Positions 13,354 through 26,065 of a DNA stretch of 64,000 nucleotides are shown piece after piece. A program made the translations under genes and the position numbers. The first letter of the stretch is position 1. The number at the start of each line of letters is the position of its first letter. This stretch comes from Latrodectus hesperus (Eukaryota; Arthropoda; Arachnida; Araneae; Theridiidae): assembly GCA_037975125.1 (NCBI GenBank), contig CM075860.1, positions 41,332,782 through 41,396,781 of the forward strand, written 5' to 3'. Under the pieces are notes generated by a model, which saw only the letters and a program-made list of their open reading frames with translations, had not been told where the DNA came from and did not search any database.

Positions 13354-13401
13354 ACTCATACATAAAATAATGTTTTTTCAAACATTATTTTATGTAAGAG
13401 T
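13354..13401. repeat. Inverted repeat, 21-bp arms, 6-bp loop
   Basis: The left arm (13354-13374) and the right arm (13381-13401) pair with 20 of 21 matches; the right-arm complement reads ACTCTTACATAAAATAATGTT-like sequence. The arms are AT-rich, so chance and slippage weigh more here than for the hairpin at 2776. Confidence 0.75.
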
Positions 13402-14811
13402 TTAAAAAAACAATGCGTAATTTCAAACATTATTTAATAAAATATCATTAAAACAAAGATAAGAAAAATTTTCAAATGTGAAAATTTCAACAAAACTAAA
13501 TTTGTAAATAAATTTCTATTTAAGATTGAAAATATTCCATACTAAACAGCAATTGTTTAAAAATAAACATTTGCATAAAAATTTAAAAAATTTAAAATTT
13601 TTTTTAAGGAATGTAACCTTTATTTCAGTTTAATCGCTTTTTTCATTATGTAGGCGAAATTATAGTGACAAATTTTTCTAGGAATTGTTTTTCGTTATTC
13701 CCCTTTTAAATTTGGATTTTCATTTTCTTACTCATTTCTAAATTATATATACTGCTGAAATGATTATGGAAATATGAGTTATCTTAGAATAATCCTCTTG
13801 TACTATTTTGAAATAGAAAATACCCTTAAAGTAATTTTTTCTATTTCTTTTGTTCTTTCATTTTTTAAACTTGTATGCATATTTTATACTATTGTATTTT
13901 GAAATTTATAACGTTTAGTTTAATTTAAAAAATGCTCTTTTACAACAAAATAATTTACATTTGATTGTTGAACTTTTATATAATATTTGTAGCTTTGTTT
14001 CAGCTACAAAACTCAAGTTTTAACAATTCGATGTATAATAATGGAATTAATTTAAATATTTATAAGAAAATATTTTCGAATATTTTTTTAAAACACTGAT
14101 TTGGATAGCATGATTAATTCGAAAAAATAAAAGATGCGTAGAATAATTGTTTAAAATTTCTCTTGGTCAAATGATTTTTTTTAAATTACAAATTTTTATA
14201 CTTATGTTACTAGATTTATTTTTGAGCTTGAAGTAAATATTTTCAATGTGTTTTTAATAGGAACTGTTTTGTATGTTTACAATTTCGTATGTTTAAATTA
14301 TTTTTAGGAATTCATTCCTTCAGTCCAAATGAATTTATCATACATTTTGTTAAATATTTCAAAATAAATCTTGTATCTATATTTAATCAATTTATCATTG
14401 TTTAACCGATTCCTCAAATGCAATATCATATCTACAATTCTTAAATTTAGTAGATTATTTTTTTCTACTAAATCTAAGAGTAATATTTTGTATTTGCTTA
14501 TTTCATTTTTAAATAATTTAAATAACTAATTGTTATTGGAAATAATTTAAATTTTTTTAAGTATACCAAGAACAGATATCATCCTCAGAAATTATAATTT
14601 GCAGAAGATTTGATATAAAAAGCATTAAAATTTATGTTATTTTTTATATGAAAATGAAGTAACACCTAACATTTCCCAGAGACATTTTTTTGGTAATTTT
14701 TTATTTATAAAGTTACTTATTTCTACAAACTAACATGCCAAAATGTTGAAAAAGAATATTAATTTTTGAAATATGTTATTTTGGTAGAAAATATTTAAAA
14801 ACTGGAAGCCT

Positions 14812-14866
14812 TTTTTTTGGGGGGGGGCTTGTAGATTTGCATCTAACTGTCAATGTCATTTCATAA

Positions 14867-14902
<36 letters not shown>
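14812..14902. repeat. T/G homopolymer junction and (CA)n microsatellite
   Basis: A T run followed directly by a G run (about 14812-14827) precedes a (CA)n tract at 14867-14902 (about 18 units). Simple-sequence DNA. Confidence 0.95.
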
Positions 14903-14904
<2 letters not shown>

Positions 14905-15839
14905 TATTTCTGGGAAATAAAATTTTTTAAATAAACCAATTTTTTGAAAAAATCTTAAAATATTAAGAATTTATAAATTATAGCTGTAATAATTTGCTAA
15001 GGAAACTATTTTTCAGTACAGTTTTTACGTAAAAATTATGCTATTTTTGCGTATGTTACATTTAGATAGTGGAAAAAATTTACGAAAAATTTCTAAATGC
15101 ATTTGCATTGTCTGATATTGAATAACTTAACGAATTTATTTTTACAATTAGCACTTGAATGACAATTAAAAATCCCGTTATTGGAAGTAATTTCATCTAA
15201 ATTATTTCTTATAAGTAAGTTGAATAAAAAATTTCTAGAAGTAATATCAAAATTTTATGAGTATACTCTTTCGAGAAATGAACACTATTCATTTTTCTAA
15301 CATTAAATTTCTATTGAAATTTGATAAAATTGAGGAAAAATTCATCTTACTTCATATGTGTTATTAAAATTATAATAAAACATTTAAAGTGAATCTCAAT
15401 TTGAAGAATAAAGCTGTTAATGATTTATGCATACTTAGCAAAGATTTTACTTCAATAGATTTTTTACAATACCTTACTGTTTCGTCGAATAAAAGTAATA
15501 ATCTGATAACACTAATGTTGAAAGGTTTGTAAACTTAATAACCTTCCTCGACTTATTATAATTTTTAGAACTATTACCAGAAATATTAATAAAAAATTTA
15601 ATATAAATATAAATTATAGTATTAATGCAATAAATAAAATTTATATTGAATCATTTCATTAAAATACATAAATGTGATGTCGAGTATTAATATAATTTCC
15701 AACAGATAATATTACTACCAAGTTTCATTTATTATTAAAATATTTCAAAAATCATTTACTTTTATTTTTCTCATTTGAGGTTTATTATTAGTGAGATATT
15801 TAGGAATTTCAACCTCATAAATAATAATTTTATGAGGAG

Positions 15840-16290
15840 GAACTAAGCCTTTTCATTATTGCTCATGTAGCATTAAAGCAGACGCGTTCGTGATGCTGGG
15901 CTTTAAATGTGTTCGTTATCATTGTGTGAGCAATATCAACAAAACTTCCTTAAAATCCGCATATCAAAGTTATAATTATTATGAACTTTCTTTCACGTCC
16001 CCGCGGACAAGGATTTTCTCTCATTTCCTTTTCTGTGCCAATTCATTGTCTAAATGCAGTCATTCGTTCATAAATGTTTTCAGAGAGACGACCGAATGCA
16101 AAAAGAGGACACTCTAAAGCAACAATGACAGTAATGACAATATTTAGATTCCTGTTCCTCTTATTCGATGCAGTCTTCTTTGCACTGTTGTGCTCTGGTC
16201 AAAAAGCATGGGATCAGATGAGGTGAACGTGACTAATTTTTCACAGTTCAGAGCGTCCAGTTTGGTGATACATATTTCTTTTTTAGATTA
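15840..16290. other. GC-elevated island, no gene recognised
   Basis: Mixed composition between AT deserts. A + frame from ATG at 15893 is open for 74 codons, with no recognisable domain. No flanking splice or promoter signal persuades me that it is coding. Confidence 0.35.
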
Positions 16291-19200
16291 TTAAATTTGT
16301 GACTTCATTAAAATGAATAAATTTCCTTGTTTTGTGAATTATTCATTTTACAAGATATCAGGAATGTTATATGATGTGTATATAAGTATAACTGAGTATT
16401 TGCATATAATATAAATAAATAAAAGTATTTATGGGTAAGAATTACTGATTATTTCGCTTTCAAAATTTACAAGATAATTAGAAAATTATTTTTTATTTAA
16501 TTCATTACATTTCTGAGGCAATGTTTAGCTAAATTTAAAGAAAATAAAATCAAAGATTTTATTTTTTCATGTTATTAATAATTTTTTTTTACATCTTAGA
16601 ATTTGACCTTGAACAATAGCTTTGTTATAATTTAATTCCTATTATAATGTGAAAAATTGAGTGCCGTGTCATTTTTTAAATTGTAGATAATTTTTGTTTT
16701 AATGAATATTAAAAATTCATTCTTACAATTTTCTAAAAGCTTAGATATAATTTTTGTATAATGATAAACTAAATTCCGAATTTTAGTGTCAAACTATTAT
16801 TAACAATATAAAAATTTTAAGAAAATATATGTTATACATTAAATAAATACCAAATTTCTCAGTGACATATTTCGAAGAAAAATCATCATTTCATTTTGAA
16901 TTTTCAAAATAGTCTGATAATATATCCACAGAAAATATTGCAGTCATTCTTTTATATATTCTTTTATATGCAGTCATTCAATTGATACATATATAAAAAA
17001 TATGTAGACAAATTTTAAAAATAATAATTTTTGTTCATGAAGAGATAAACAAAATATTAAATTTTATTTACTCGAAATCTACAGTAATTTTTAAGTCCTA
17101 GTAATCTAAGTAATTTTTTTATGTATCAAATTCTACTTTTTTGAATTTCAAAATGATTGCAATAAATCAAAAATTCTTTTAGAAAAGTCCATTATACCTC
17201 TAAAACTAAAGGTTTGAGAAATGTTATAGTATTTAAACGTCTTACATGACTTAAAAATAGCTATTATATATGCATATTTTTATTATGTGTCTTATAAAAT
17301 TTATAATACTTAAATATAATATTTTCAAAATTTGTTTCTAAAATATCAAAATTTTTAGTATTTTTTCCTCTTCTGCTCTGCATTTTTTGCATTTTATTCA
17401 ACATACAATATTCTACATTTTTTTCAATACAAGAAAATTCAAGATTATTTTACTTTTATTGTTATTTTCTTTGAACTTAGAATTTATGCCTTTATATGTA
17501 TAAATCAATTGAAAACATAAAGCATGTTATTGAATAAATTTCAATATGTACATTCTTCTATTACATTAAAATTTGGCAAAAAATGCTATCTTAGTAAATG
17601 AAAATAATACTTTTAGTATTAGAATTAATTAAAGTAAAAATATGTAACGCTACTTTTAAGAAATTATATATAATCACTAAATATTATGTTGAGTTTAGTG
17701 TTGACTTGAATATTTTTGTTTGGGTAATTTTTGCAATAAGAAACTTTTATTCCTTTGACTAAGACTATTACTCAAATTTTTAATGTTTCTGATCATAATA
17801 TTTAATATCGCTATAAAGTATATTAAATAATTATATATTTAATGATGATATATGAAAATGGTTTTATGAAGTACATGAAGTTTGTTTTTTAATCGCCATG
17901 TATAATATGCAATGAAACAGATTTTGTTCTGATATAAATCTGCAGTTTTAGCTGAATCAATCAATATTTGAATAATAGAAATTTATTTCTGAAGAAAAAC
18001 TTCGATTGTTCGAGTTCAAAAATATACCTTTTAAAATTATTCTTGTTAGAAATTGTTTCATCGAATTTTTTTATCTAGTTTTTAATGTTTTCCGAAATAT
18101 ATACTATACAAAAGAATTCAAAAACAATTGAAATTTCACTGGTAAATAGATTTTAGAAAAATGAATACTAATAATTCATATTTATAGAAAAAAATGAAAG
18201 AGTTTCAATATTAAACAGATTTTTCGTTACTGAGTAGTATATCACCTCATATTTTAAATTTATGTTGATTTTCCTTATTACATTGTCTGTCATATTTAGT
18301 TATATTTTATAAACTATATCACATTCTTTAGCAGTAATAATTGATAGAGGTAGTAAATAAAAATTAGGACTAAATATATTAATTAAAATGTATAATTGGA
18401 ACACAATTTTATTTTGTTCGAAGGGAATATTGTTAAAGTATAACTCGGCATGAATGATAACAAGGAATAAAAATCATGACAAAATATGCAGTTTTTATCA
18501 GCTTGCTTGAACATAAAAATTAACATACTTATCTAATACATATTACTTTAGTAGAGTGAAAGAAAACTTTTTTATATACAAACTATGAAATTGTAAAGAT
18601 TAAAATTAATAGTTGAAAAAATTGATTTTGAAGCAATGATAAAATTACAAATTTTATGCATATGTCTTAAATCCCTTTTGATGTTTTGAAAGTTATTTAT
18701 GAATATATTGATAAAAAATGACTATATTAAACTAAACATGATAATTCCAGATATTCTGTGTGTATACAAAAAAACATAATCATGGAAATAAAATATTGAA
18801 ATATAATTATTTCCAGAGAAAAAAATTGAAAGGTATTTTCATTATCCTTAGGAATGACAAACTTTCAGAGTGAAGTGTAATTTATTATAAGAAATTGTTA
18901 GATTTTTAAAGGATTGTTTACATTTATGTAATCCATTCTCCAAAAGTGAGCAGTTGAAAGTTTTTGTTTCGTTATCGTTTCAAAATTTTGATATTCAAAT
19001 GAAATAATGTCTGTTTTAAGATATTTTCAATTTATACAATATCCATAATTATAAATTTCGCAATTGTGTTATAAATATCGGCTCTTTTCCAAATTATTCA
19101 AATAATTCTTTCGTAAACTTTCAAGAATTCAAATCTTATAGGTTTGTTAAATATCATAACTGAAAAGTAAAAAAACTTTGATTTGTAATTTTTTCATTGT

Positions 19201-19400
19201 TTTAAGAAATAAAAAAAATTTTTCTGGATAATATTTGAGAAGTAATGTTGGATGCACATATTGAAAATACGGATTTAAACAGGTACATATTACACTAATC
19301 TACTCCACACTCATGTATACGTTTCAGAAATTTCGTAGAATAACTAAATCTACAACGACACAAAAATGAAATAATGTTTTGTTAATAAATTACTTCAAAA
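16291..19400. other. AT-rich gene desert
   Basis: I see nothing beyond AT-rich low-complexity sequence, apart from short local duplications such as the repeated TATATTCTTTTATATGCAGT-like stretch near 16950-16980. Confidence 0.65.
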
Positions 19401-19421
19401 AATCATTACAAATGTACATAC

Positions 19422-19570
19422 CCACGAAGTTGGTATCCATGCTGACAGTCCTGCTGAAATTCACATTTTGCCTTTGTTGATGCTAACAACAACCAGCTCA
19501 GATAGGCGAGCTCTTCGTTATTTCGAAGACCTTCAAATTTGAAGGTCGTGTAACAGTTTTTGGTTGGGAA
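19422..19570 (-). CDS. Candidate minus-strand exon (hypothetical)
   Basis: The minus strand is open here in one frame, with a less biased amino-acid mix than the F/I/K/N-rich chance ORFs of the window. It contains the stretches NCYTTFKFEGLRNNEELAYL and, nearer its end, CEFQQDCQHGYQLRG, with two closely spaced cysteines. It ends at CGTGG followed by GTATGT, a good 5' donor (GT at 19421-19420). The 5' limit is uncertain: a possible acceptor (GGTGCAG) lies near 19585, and the open frame extends to about 19606 without an ATG. I do not recognise the protein. It could be a transposon remnant, an internal exon or a chance ORF. Confidence 0.2.
19528..19547. repeat. 20-bp perfect palindrome
   Basis: GACCTTCAAATTTGAAGGTC is exactly self-complementary. 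It holds two AAGGTC nuclear-receptor-type half-sites in everted orientation, so it could be a dimer binding site. It also lies inside the open minus-strand frame, which leaves the interpretation open. Confidence 0.9.
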
Positions 19571-19750
19571 AAAAAATTCGGGTCCCTTTCTGCACCTCAC
19601 CCACAAAAGAATTTTTTAGATATGGGTAAGTCCCGTTGAACAAGCCCCCTCACAACAAATGAGGCGTACTTAGATTTGCCACGTGGCGCGCACAATACTT
19701 CCGCGTTTGTAAAAAATTTTCCACTAACCTTGTTATGTTCGTGTTGTGCT

Positions 19751-21900
19751 GCAAATTATTAAAAAATTGAGAAAAATTTTGAAAAACCAGATTTTTATTT
19801 TGCTACAACATCCATCCCAGATATTGTCAATTTCATAGTCGAAAATCAATATTCTTGTTTCTTAAAAATTTATGCACCATGAATAATTTTCTTTATAGTG
19901 TTTGTATAAATTTTATCTTTTAAAAAATAGTAAATATTCTTGGCAAAAACAAAGTTAATTTCCAGTAAACTTTTTATTGTATTAAGTATAACCTTGTGTT
20001 GTATTAAGATTTTAAAATGTGATATATATAATATTTTGAAAAAATTAATTTTTTTAATGTGATTATATGGATTCGTATTCAAAAATTTTATTATTTTCCC
20101 AATCAAATTTTAATATTCTTGCCTCACACAAAATAAGATATCCTAAATGAGTTTCACAATGGTTAGTAATAATCGTAACTATTTCAGAAACAATATTAAG
20201 TACATTAAATTTCCGCTAAATTTGAGAAATATTTTTGTGAAGGACTATATATATAGATTTTTTGCTCAGTGAGCTATTTCCAAGATTTCATCCATTTAGT
20301 AATTAAAATTCAGTATCGTATAATACAAATGAAGATTAAAATAAATTTTATAATTTTTGTATAAAGGATAACCTCACACTCTATTCAGAAGTAATATAAA
20401 TGCAGTAGCAAAATGTTTAAAAATTTTCTTAATTCCTTTATTACAAACTAGCTAAAATGCTCAAGAAAATTATGTAATTATTTAAAAATTCTTTTGAGTA
20501 CAAATAAAAAAATTGAGTATTATTTTTGCTGATACTGTATATCAAGCAAAAATCTTATTAATGGTAGAAATTTAGAAGTAAAAATATTTTACATATTATG
20601 TCTCTTTAGGTATAATTTTATTCCTGTATTTTTCTTGAATGAATAAGTTAATATGCGCGAAAATATTTCTCAAATTGCAAGAATTTTTTTTATTTTTTAT
20701 AATATTCATATTTATGTATTTCAAATTATATTTTTGCAACATAAATTGAAAATAACTTTGACAAGAATGAAAATTATTTTAGACTAGCGTCTCAATTTTT
20801 TGCATATTATTTTTCATTTATAATTTTGCATGATAAATACAAATTGCTAATGCAGTTAGTTCTCGTGTATTCAAAATTTTATAAAATCAAACTAATAGAA
20901 TTTAATAAATATATATATTTAATTCTTCACATTTCACCAAGTTCTAATTTTTTGGAAAAACTTAAAATTATTATTTTGGAGAAAGAGAAAAAACAAAACC
21001 TATTTAAAATCATTATTCTCAGGTACCTTTTCACAATTTCAAAGTTTCATGTTTCTGTTCAAAAATTGACTACATATTCGTGTTAGATAACTCGTATTTT
21101 GATATATCTCTATAATAATTATTTAACATTGTATTTTAAAATTTTTTTTATAAAAAGCAGAATTCCTGCGCAAATAACTGATTGAAGCTCTTAACAATAT
21201 TGGGAAATATATTTATATACAATATATCTTGTAGAAATATATTTGTATACAATAGAGTAGGAAATATATTTATATACATTATCTTTTTAGTGAAGAATCC
21301 TAAATAGTTATTGTTTATTTTATTGTAGTAGCTAAAAATTAAAAGTAATTTTTTTCCCTATAAAATGTTCACTTTCCGGAAGACTCTAATTTTTAATAGA
21401 GATGATTGTTTTAAGGTCTTATTAACATAAAATAATTAAAAGTGTATTTATGAAGAATATTTGTGTGTTCAGTGAAAAAGAAATAGTATCTTTAGATCAT
21501 TATTTACATGTATGTGTGATATACATTGCTAGAACCACGAAATGGATTGCTTAATGACTAAAAGCCGTTGTAAAGAGTTTGAACATCTATTACAAATTCT
21601 TCCAAAAAGACTTATAAAATATGAGTCGTATTCGCATGATAAAGCTCAAAGTTTCTAAGAACCAATCCCTTGCATAGCAAAATGTTGAAACAAAATATCC
21701 ATTTCTCTCTATTTATTGGCGTTTTGGAACATTCTACTATAAAAAGTTGTTCCGATTGCTAAGAAACAATGAACCAATGGGTATCCATTTTAAAATTAAT
21801 TTTTCAAGAATATTAAATTGATCTTTTTTTTTTAATTTAAAATTTTTCAGTTGTTGCACATTTATGCCGAATGAAAATTGTTTTCAGATAAGGAATTTTA
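19751..21900. other. AT-rich gene desert
   Basis: No gene-like signal. Both strands have 75-85 codon frames rich in I, K, N, F and Y (about 19870-20106 and 20826-21086), which are expected from AT-rich DNA. A three-unit short tandem repeat lies at 21203-21280. Confidence 0.65.
21203..21280. repeat. Short tandem repeat, about 28-bp unit, 3 units
   Basis: GAAATATATTTATATACAAT-like units begin at about 21203, 21234 and 21260, with small differences. Local slippage duplication is the simplest explanation. Confidence 0.75.
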
Positions 21901-21929
21901 TTTCTTTATAAAATATGTATTTTTGTGTT

Positions 21930-22650
21930 TTCACACAAAAAGTGAAGCCACGCCGCTCCAGACGATCTTCCGAGTTGCGATGGCGAATTTCGGGAGGAAT
22001 CGGTGAGAAAACGGCGCGACTTCTAAGCCTACTTCTTGTCTCCGCCGACGCTCCTTCTCCCCGGCCGAAACACACACCGCACCGGCGACATCTGATACTC
22101 CGCTGTAAGGGTGGAATTTTTTTATGGATGGCTGTCATGCACCCGGAGAACAATAGATGGCGGTGCTTATCCACATTCCCTCCTGAGCAGCCACCATCCG
22201 CACACCCTCCCTGAAATCGTCTGCTCTTTCTTATCCTCGCCGCTTGGCGACCGAATCAGTTGCTGCTCTGGCAAGCAAAGCGGACGGTCGCTCCAAGCGG
22301 CCACCATTTACAACACCTCTTTAAACGCTTCATCGGGAATAGCTCACCTACACAAAAATAAAAACAGAACTTGAAAATACTCGGTGTCTTCCTGTGCCAA
22401 TCGTTTGGAATTTTTTTCTATCACTTCTCTTCTTTCTCTTCCTCTTCCTCAACCCCGCGTCCTGGGATATGTGCCTGGACAGCAAGGACTGGACTTGCGG
22501 TAGGAATACATTTTCTTTTTCTTTCTCTTCTCACACCCCCGCCTTGTTTGTGTTGTGTTGCTTCTGCGAGGAGGCGGCCGCTCGCCCGCCACAGTCGATC
22601 GGTCACGGGCGACAGTCACCTGCGATTTGTTGTTGAGTGTATTTTTATTG
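21930..22650. other. GC-elevated island, CpG-containing, with pyrimidine tract
   Basis: One of the strongest composition islands, with CpGs (CCGCCGACG, GGCGCG, GGCGGCCGC). It contains a CTCF-like core (22155-22162) and a long CT-rich tract (about 22410-22455). Plus-strand frames are open for about 90-117 codons, but the product is basic/Ser-rich or hydrophobic from the CT tract and unrecognised. Donor-like sites (GTGAGA at 22003, GTAGGA at 22500) are visible. A promoter or first exon is possible but not demonstrable. Confidence 0.45.
22155..22162 (+). promoter_or_regulatory. CTCF-like core AGATGGCG
   Basis: AATAGATGGCGGTG matches the core and most of the 3' half of the CTCF consensus; the 5' half is weak. 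Confidence 0.35.
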
Positions 22651-25600
22651 CGGTGCAATCGCATGAAACTGTAGGCTCATTTGTAGCTGTGCAATTCAAA
22701 TCGTCAATCATAGGAGTTAATTAAGAAAATGTTTAGTTATGCATCGTGCCTTTTAAATGGAAGGATTAGGATTAAATAGGTTGCTGATCTGACAGAATAA
22801 TTAATAGCATTTATGTTATTAAGAATAATTAATTTTGAAAACTGCTATTTAGTTAAAGTGACTATTTAAATGAATATTTATGTGAAAATTTGGTGATTTA
22901 ATATCCTTGACTGCACTTTAATTGGCAAAATAGCGTAAAGGAAAGAAAATGCCATAATGTATATTTTACATAATAACTTATAATCATATTTTTAATCCTG
23001 TAATATTTATTTTAAATTAACTTAAGATGGATAGTTTAATTATATTGTTGGATAACAAAGAATAATCGCAATTTGCAATTCTCATAGAGTTCGCGGGATT
23101 AGAAATAACACTAGTTTCCTAATTTTTTCTCAGGTATATAGTGTAAATAATGTATAAATATATCAATAAATTACTTTCAATCTTTTTTTATTATATCTTA
23201 TGTTTACTGTCTTTTCTCTTGCTTCCATCTTTCTTCTTTATCCTGATTTTATTTCCGTTTAAATTTATTAATATATTCTAAAATAATTTAATATATTTCA
23301 AACGGATCTTACTTTTAATTTTTTTTTTAATTTTTATTTAAATTGCATGCAATTCCAAGTTTCACAAAAAATTTTTTATAGCTTATCAATACATTTTAAT
23401 TATTCGACTCTTTTGATGAGAACAATTCACTGGTTTTTATTAAGAATTTACTGATATATCAGGAATAAATGTGTTTGAATAAGTAATTTAAATTAAGGAA
23501 ATCTTTTTTGCCGAAAAAAGTCATCTGAGCGTTAAACATTTCCTAATAAGAAATATTTAAAATTAGCTCATTTAAAACAAACATAATAAAAGTAGCATAA
23601 TTCTCGTAATATAATAATTATTCACAAAATAAATCTATATATTTTAGTCATTTTAAACTCTTAAAATCTGTTTTGAGTTTATTGAATCTCGTTATAAATA
23701 CAGATCCCAAAATCAAAGTAAAATGATAATTTTTGTTTGACTTTCAAAATGATTTCAGGTTTTCGGTTTTGAACGAACAGAATTGTTCCTGTAATTAAAT
23801 TCTTAAGAGACTGCAATGTTTTCAAAATTCTAAAATTAACATTTCTCCTTTTCCAAATAATAAATTGTGCTATCAATTTTGAAATGAGTATTTCTGTCAT
23901 TTTTTTCTCATTTTATATTATCACTTTATTTCTCAAAAGGTGTACTAATTTTAATTTGTACGTTTATTAGTGAGTAACGACACGATTCACATCACACTGA
24001 TTTCGCATTTTAATTTTATAACTATTTAGGTAATTATATTTTAGATTTAAATCATATAAAAACAATTCCAGGTATTTGTTAAAAATGTTGACGAAAATAA
24101 TTCACTGATTTTCCCGCGTTGGTTGAGCTGCTTTGTTACAAATTATTAAACTTAAGCGTCACTTATATTGGTCGCCTTTATTAGATACCATTTCAGTGCA
24201 AGAATTGAAAATGTTTGTATTAATTTTTAAGTTTTGTATAATTATTTACTATATAGAAATTGCTTTACATATCAATTAAACCATGAAAAATGTTAAAATA
24301 TTATTTTGGATGCCATTATTTTAATGCATCACTTTAAAATATTGTTGCCATGTTTTCAAACATGTCAACAGATGGCGCAACGGGGATTTATATATTCATT
24401 TTTTCATGCCATTAAAATATTCATGTAAAATATGGAGTATACATTTTTGAGTGAGACGTCATATAATCTTTACAGATTTTCAGTTATATTTAAGATAAGA
24501 ATCATCTATTTTAAATGATTTTTGAAATTTTCAAGTGTGTTATTTTTTGAATATTTTCAAAATAGTGTTTGAACTTAATTTGATTTAAACAAATTTGCTT
24601 ATGATATAATCAAATTTATTCTCTGTTTAACTGAATCTAATGTAAGATTTAAACAGATTTGTTTGCATCAAAGCTAACTTTGATGTAAAGAAATTTTTCT
24701 ACGTTGATACTATAGTGTTTCTTTTGAGAAAACCTTATATTTTTTGCAATCTTTGATAAAATACGCTTATTATTTTGAATACGCCATCTGCTACTATACG
24801 CTATCTGTTTTTAAGTATAATCATGACGTTAATCATTTTTTTAGTTTATTATTAATTTATAAATAAACACATGGAAAGTTTGTTATTTTTTAAAATTTCT
24901 ATTTATAAATTAAGATTAGTTTAACGAATGTTTAAAATCAAAGCCTAAACTTTTACTTTTAAAAGAAATAATTACAAAAAACAATTACTAAACTAAATTC
25001 GAGTTTACTTCAATAGAATTTACTAACTTGAGAGCAAAAATAAATTTGTAGATAGTGAAGATTTGTAAATGATTCGCATCAATTTGTCGTATAAATCAAT
25101 CATTTCAAAATATTTATTCGAATTTTTTTTATTTCACTTTGAAAATAATTTTGATAAATGAAGACTTTTTTTACTAAAGGTAAAAGCAATGAGAATCCCA
25201 TCTAAATTCCAAACTGATCTCTTGTTTCTTTTCTTATAAAAATAGCACTGGCATTTAAATCACAATTTTATGGAGAAAAAGCTTTATAATCCATTGGCAA
25301 CAACTTCTAACTCAAATAAATGCTGTTTGAACAAATCTACACAATATAGGGGATGAGTGTGAGAAAGTTGAATATCCCTTGAAGTAACTGCATGCTAAAC
25401 TTCCTGATTCGTAATGCTTACGTAATGAATATGTTGAGACATGGACAATTGGTGCCCAGTATTTCCTCAAAAAATGTCGAAACTTCAGTTGTTTCGATTG
25501 TTCTAGTGTCAGTAAATGAAAATAATTGGGGAATATAAATATTAGTGTCTGTCTTTCTCTGATCACTTTATGATTTACTTAGTAATCCTTTCATTCACAT
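22651..25600. other. AT-rich non-coding stretch with a convergent pair of CTCF-like cores
   Basis: No gene-like signal. The only notable sites are the two AGATGGCG cores on opposite strands at 24370 and 24782. Confidence 0.6.
24370..24789. promoter_or_regulatory. Convergent pair of CTCF-like cores, 412 bp apart
   Basis: ACAGATGGCGCA at 24368-24379 on the plus strand faces GCAGATGGCGTA on the minus strand (AGATGGCG occupying 24789-24782). They stand out because the surrounding DNA is AT-rich and otherwise lacks G+C-rich motifs. Confidence 0.35.
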
Positions 25601-25619
25601 AAAACTGGGAAGCTAGCAA

Positions 25620-25745
25620 CCAAATGGTTAGTCTTCTGTCTTTCAATTCAGCAGCTCGTAAGTTCAAATCCAATATCAAGTTTTGTTTCTTGTCCGGAAT
25701 TCAAGTAAAATTACAGATCTGTGTCATATTAGCTCTCTTGTTTTA
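25620..25745 (+). mobile_element. Decayed tRNA-derived SINE, copy B
   Basis: A tRNA-like head (ATGGTTAGTCTTCTGTCTTT, from 25624) and a B-box (AGTTCAAATCC, 25661-25671) are followed by a diverged body. It lies about 190 bp upstream of copy C in the same orientation. Confidence 0.5.
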
Positions 25746-25935
25746 AAAAAAAATTGAACAATGAACAAAACAAATCAGTAAAATCTTAATTAAATTTGAT
25801 TCCCTTTTTGTGTATCTTTTTAATATAATTTTAATTATATTTCTTAAACTCTATGATATTACTCAGTCACTTTTTTTATATTACTTTATTTATGATCATC
25901 ATTACACCTCTGATTAAAGATCTTGGTCATTTTTA

Positions 25936-26065
25936 GGATTTGAATTCAAGGAATTCTACCGCACACGTATTAAGACTTTAAACTGTAGGCTCTGGTCTAT
26001 TAAGTCCTCGTGAGCAAAAAAATAACCGTTGAGTGAAAAAGCAATCAGGTCTCTGAAGAAATCAA
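25936..26065 (+). mobile_element. Decayed tRNA-derived SINE, copy C (mainly 3' half)
   Basis: The module CTGTAGGCTCTGGTCTATTA (from 25983) followed by AATAACCGTTGAGTGAAA (from 26021) is the conserved body and 3' end of the family. The head is poorly preserved; a B-box-like TTTGAATTC lies at about 25938. Confidence 0.55.

Larger units (their letters stand above)
10921..15840. other. AT-rich gene desert
   Basis: Nearly 5 kb of very AT-rich DNA with no gene-like signal. It contains the hairpin at 13354-13401 and the (CA)n tract at 14867-14902. Confidence 0.7.
19400..19750. other. GC-elevated island with two palindromes
   Basis: A sharply bounded mixed-composition block. It contains a 20-bp perfect palindrome (19528-19547), a 10-bp palindromic E-box GCCACGTGGC (19678-19687), a plus-strand donor-like ATGG/GTAAGT (19622-19630) and the minus-strand candidate exon described for 19422-19570. 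It may be a regulatory block or a fragment of a gene. Confidence 0.4.

Noticed and set aside
22371..22724. 117-codon frame and an overlapping frame with an apparent signal peptide (from 22394)
   Set aside because: The hydrophobic run is encoded by a CT-rich tract, and the 22394 frame starts at GTG with a stop upstream and no ATG. Not a supportable secreted protein.
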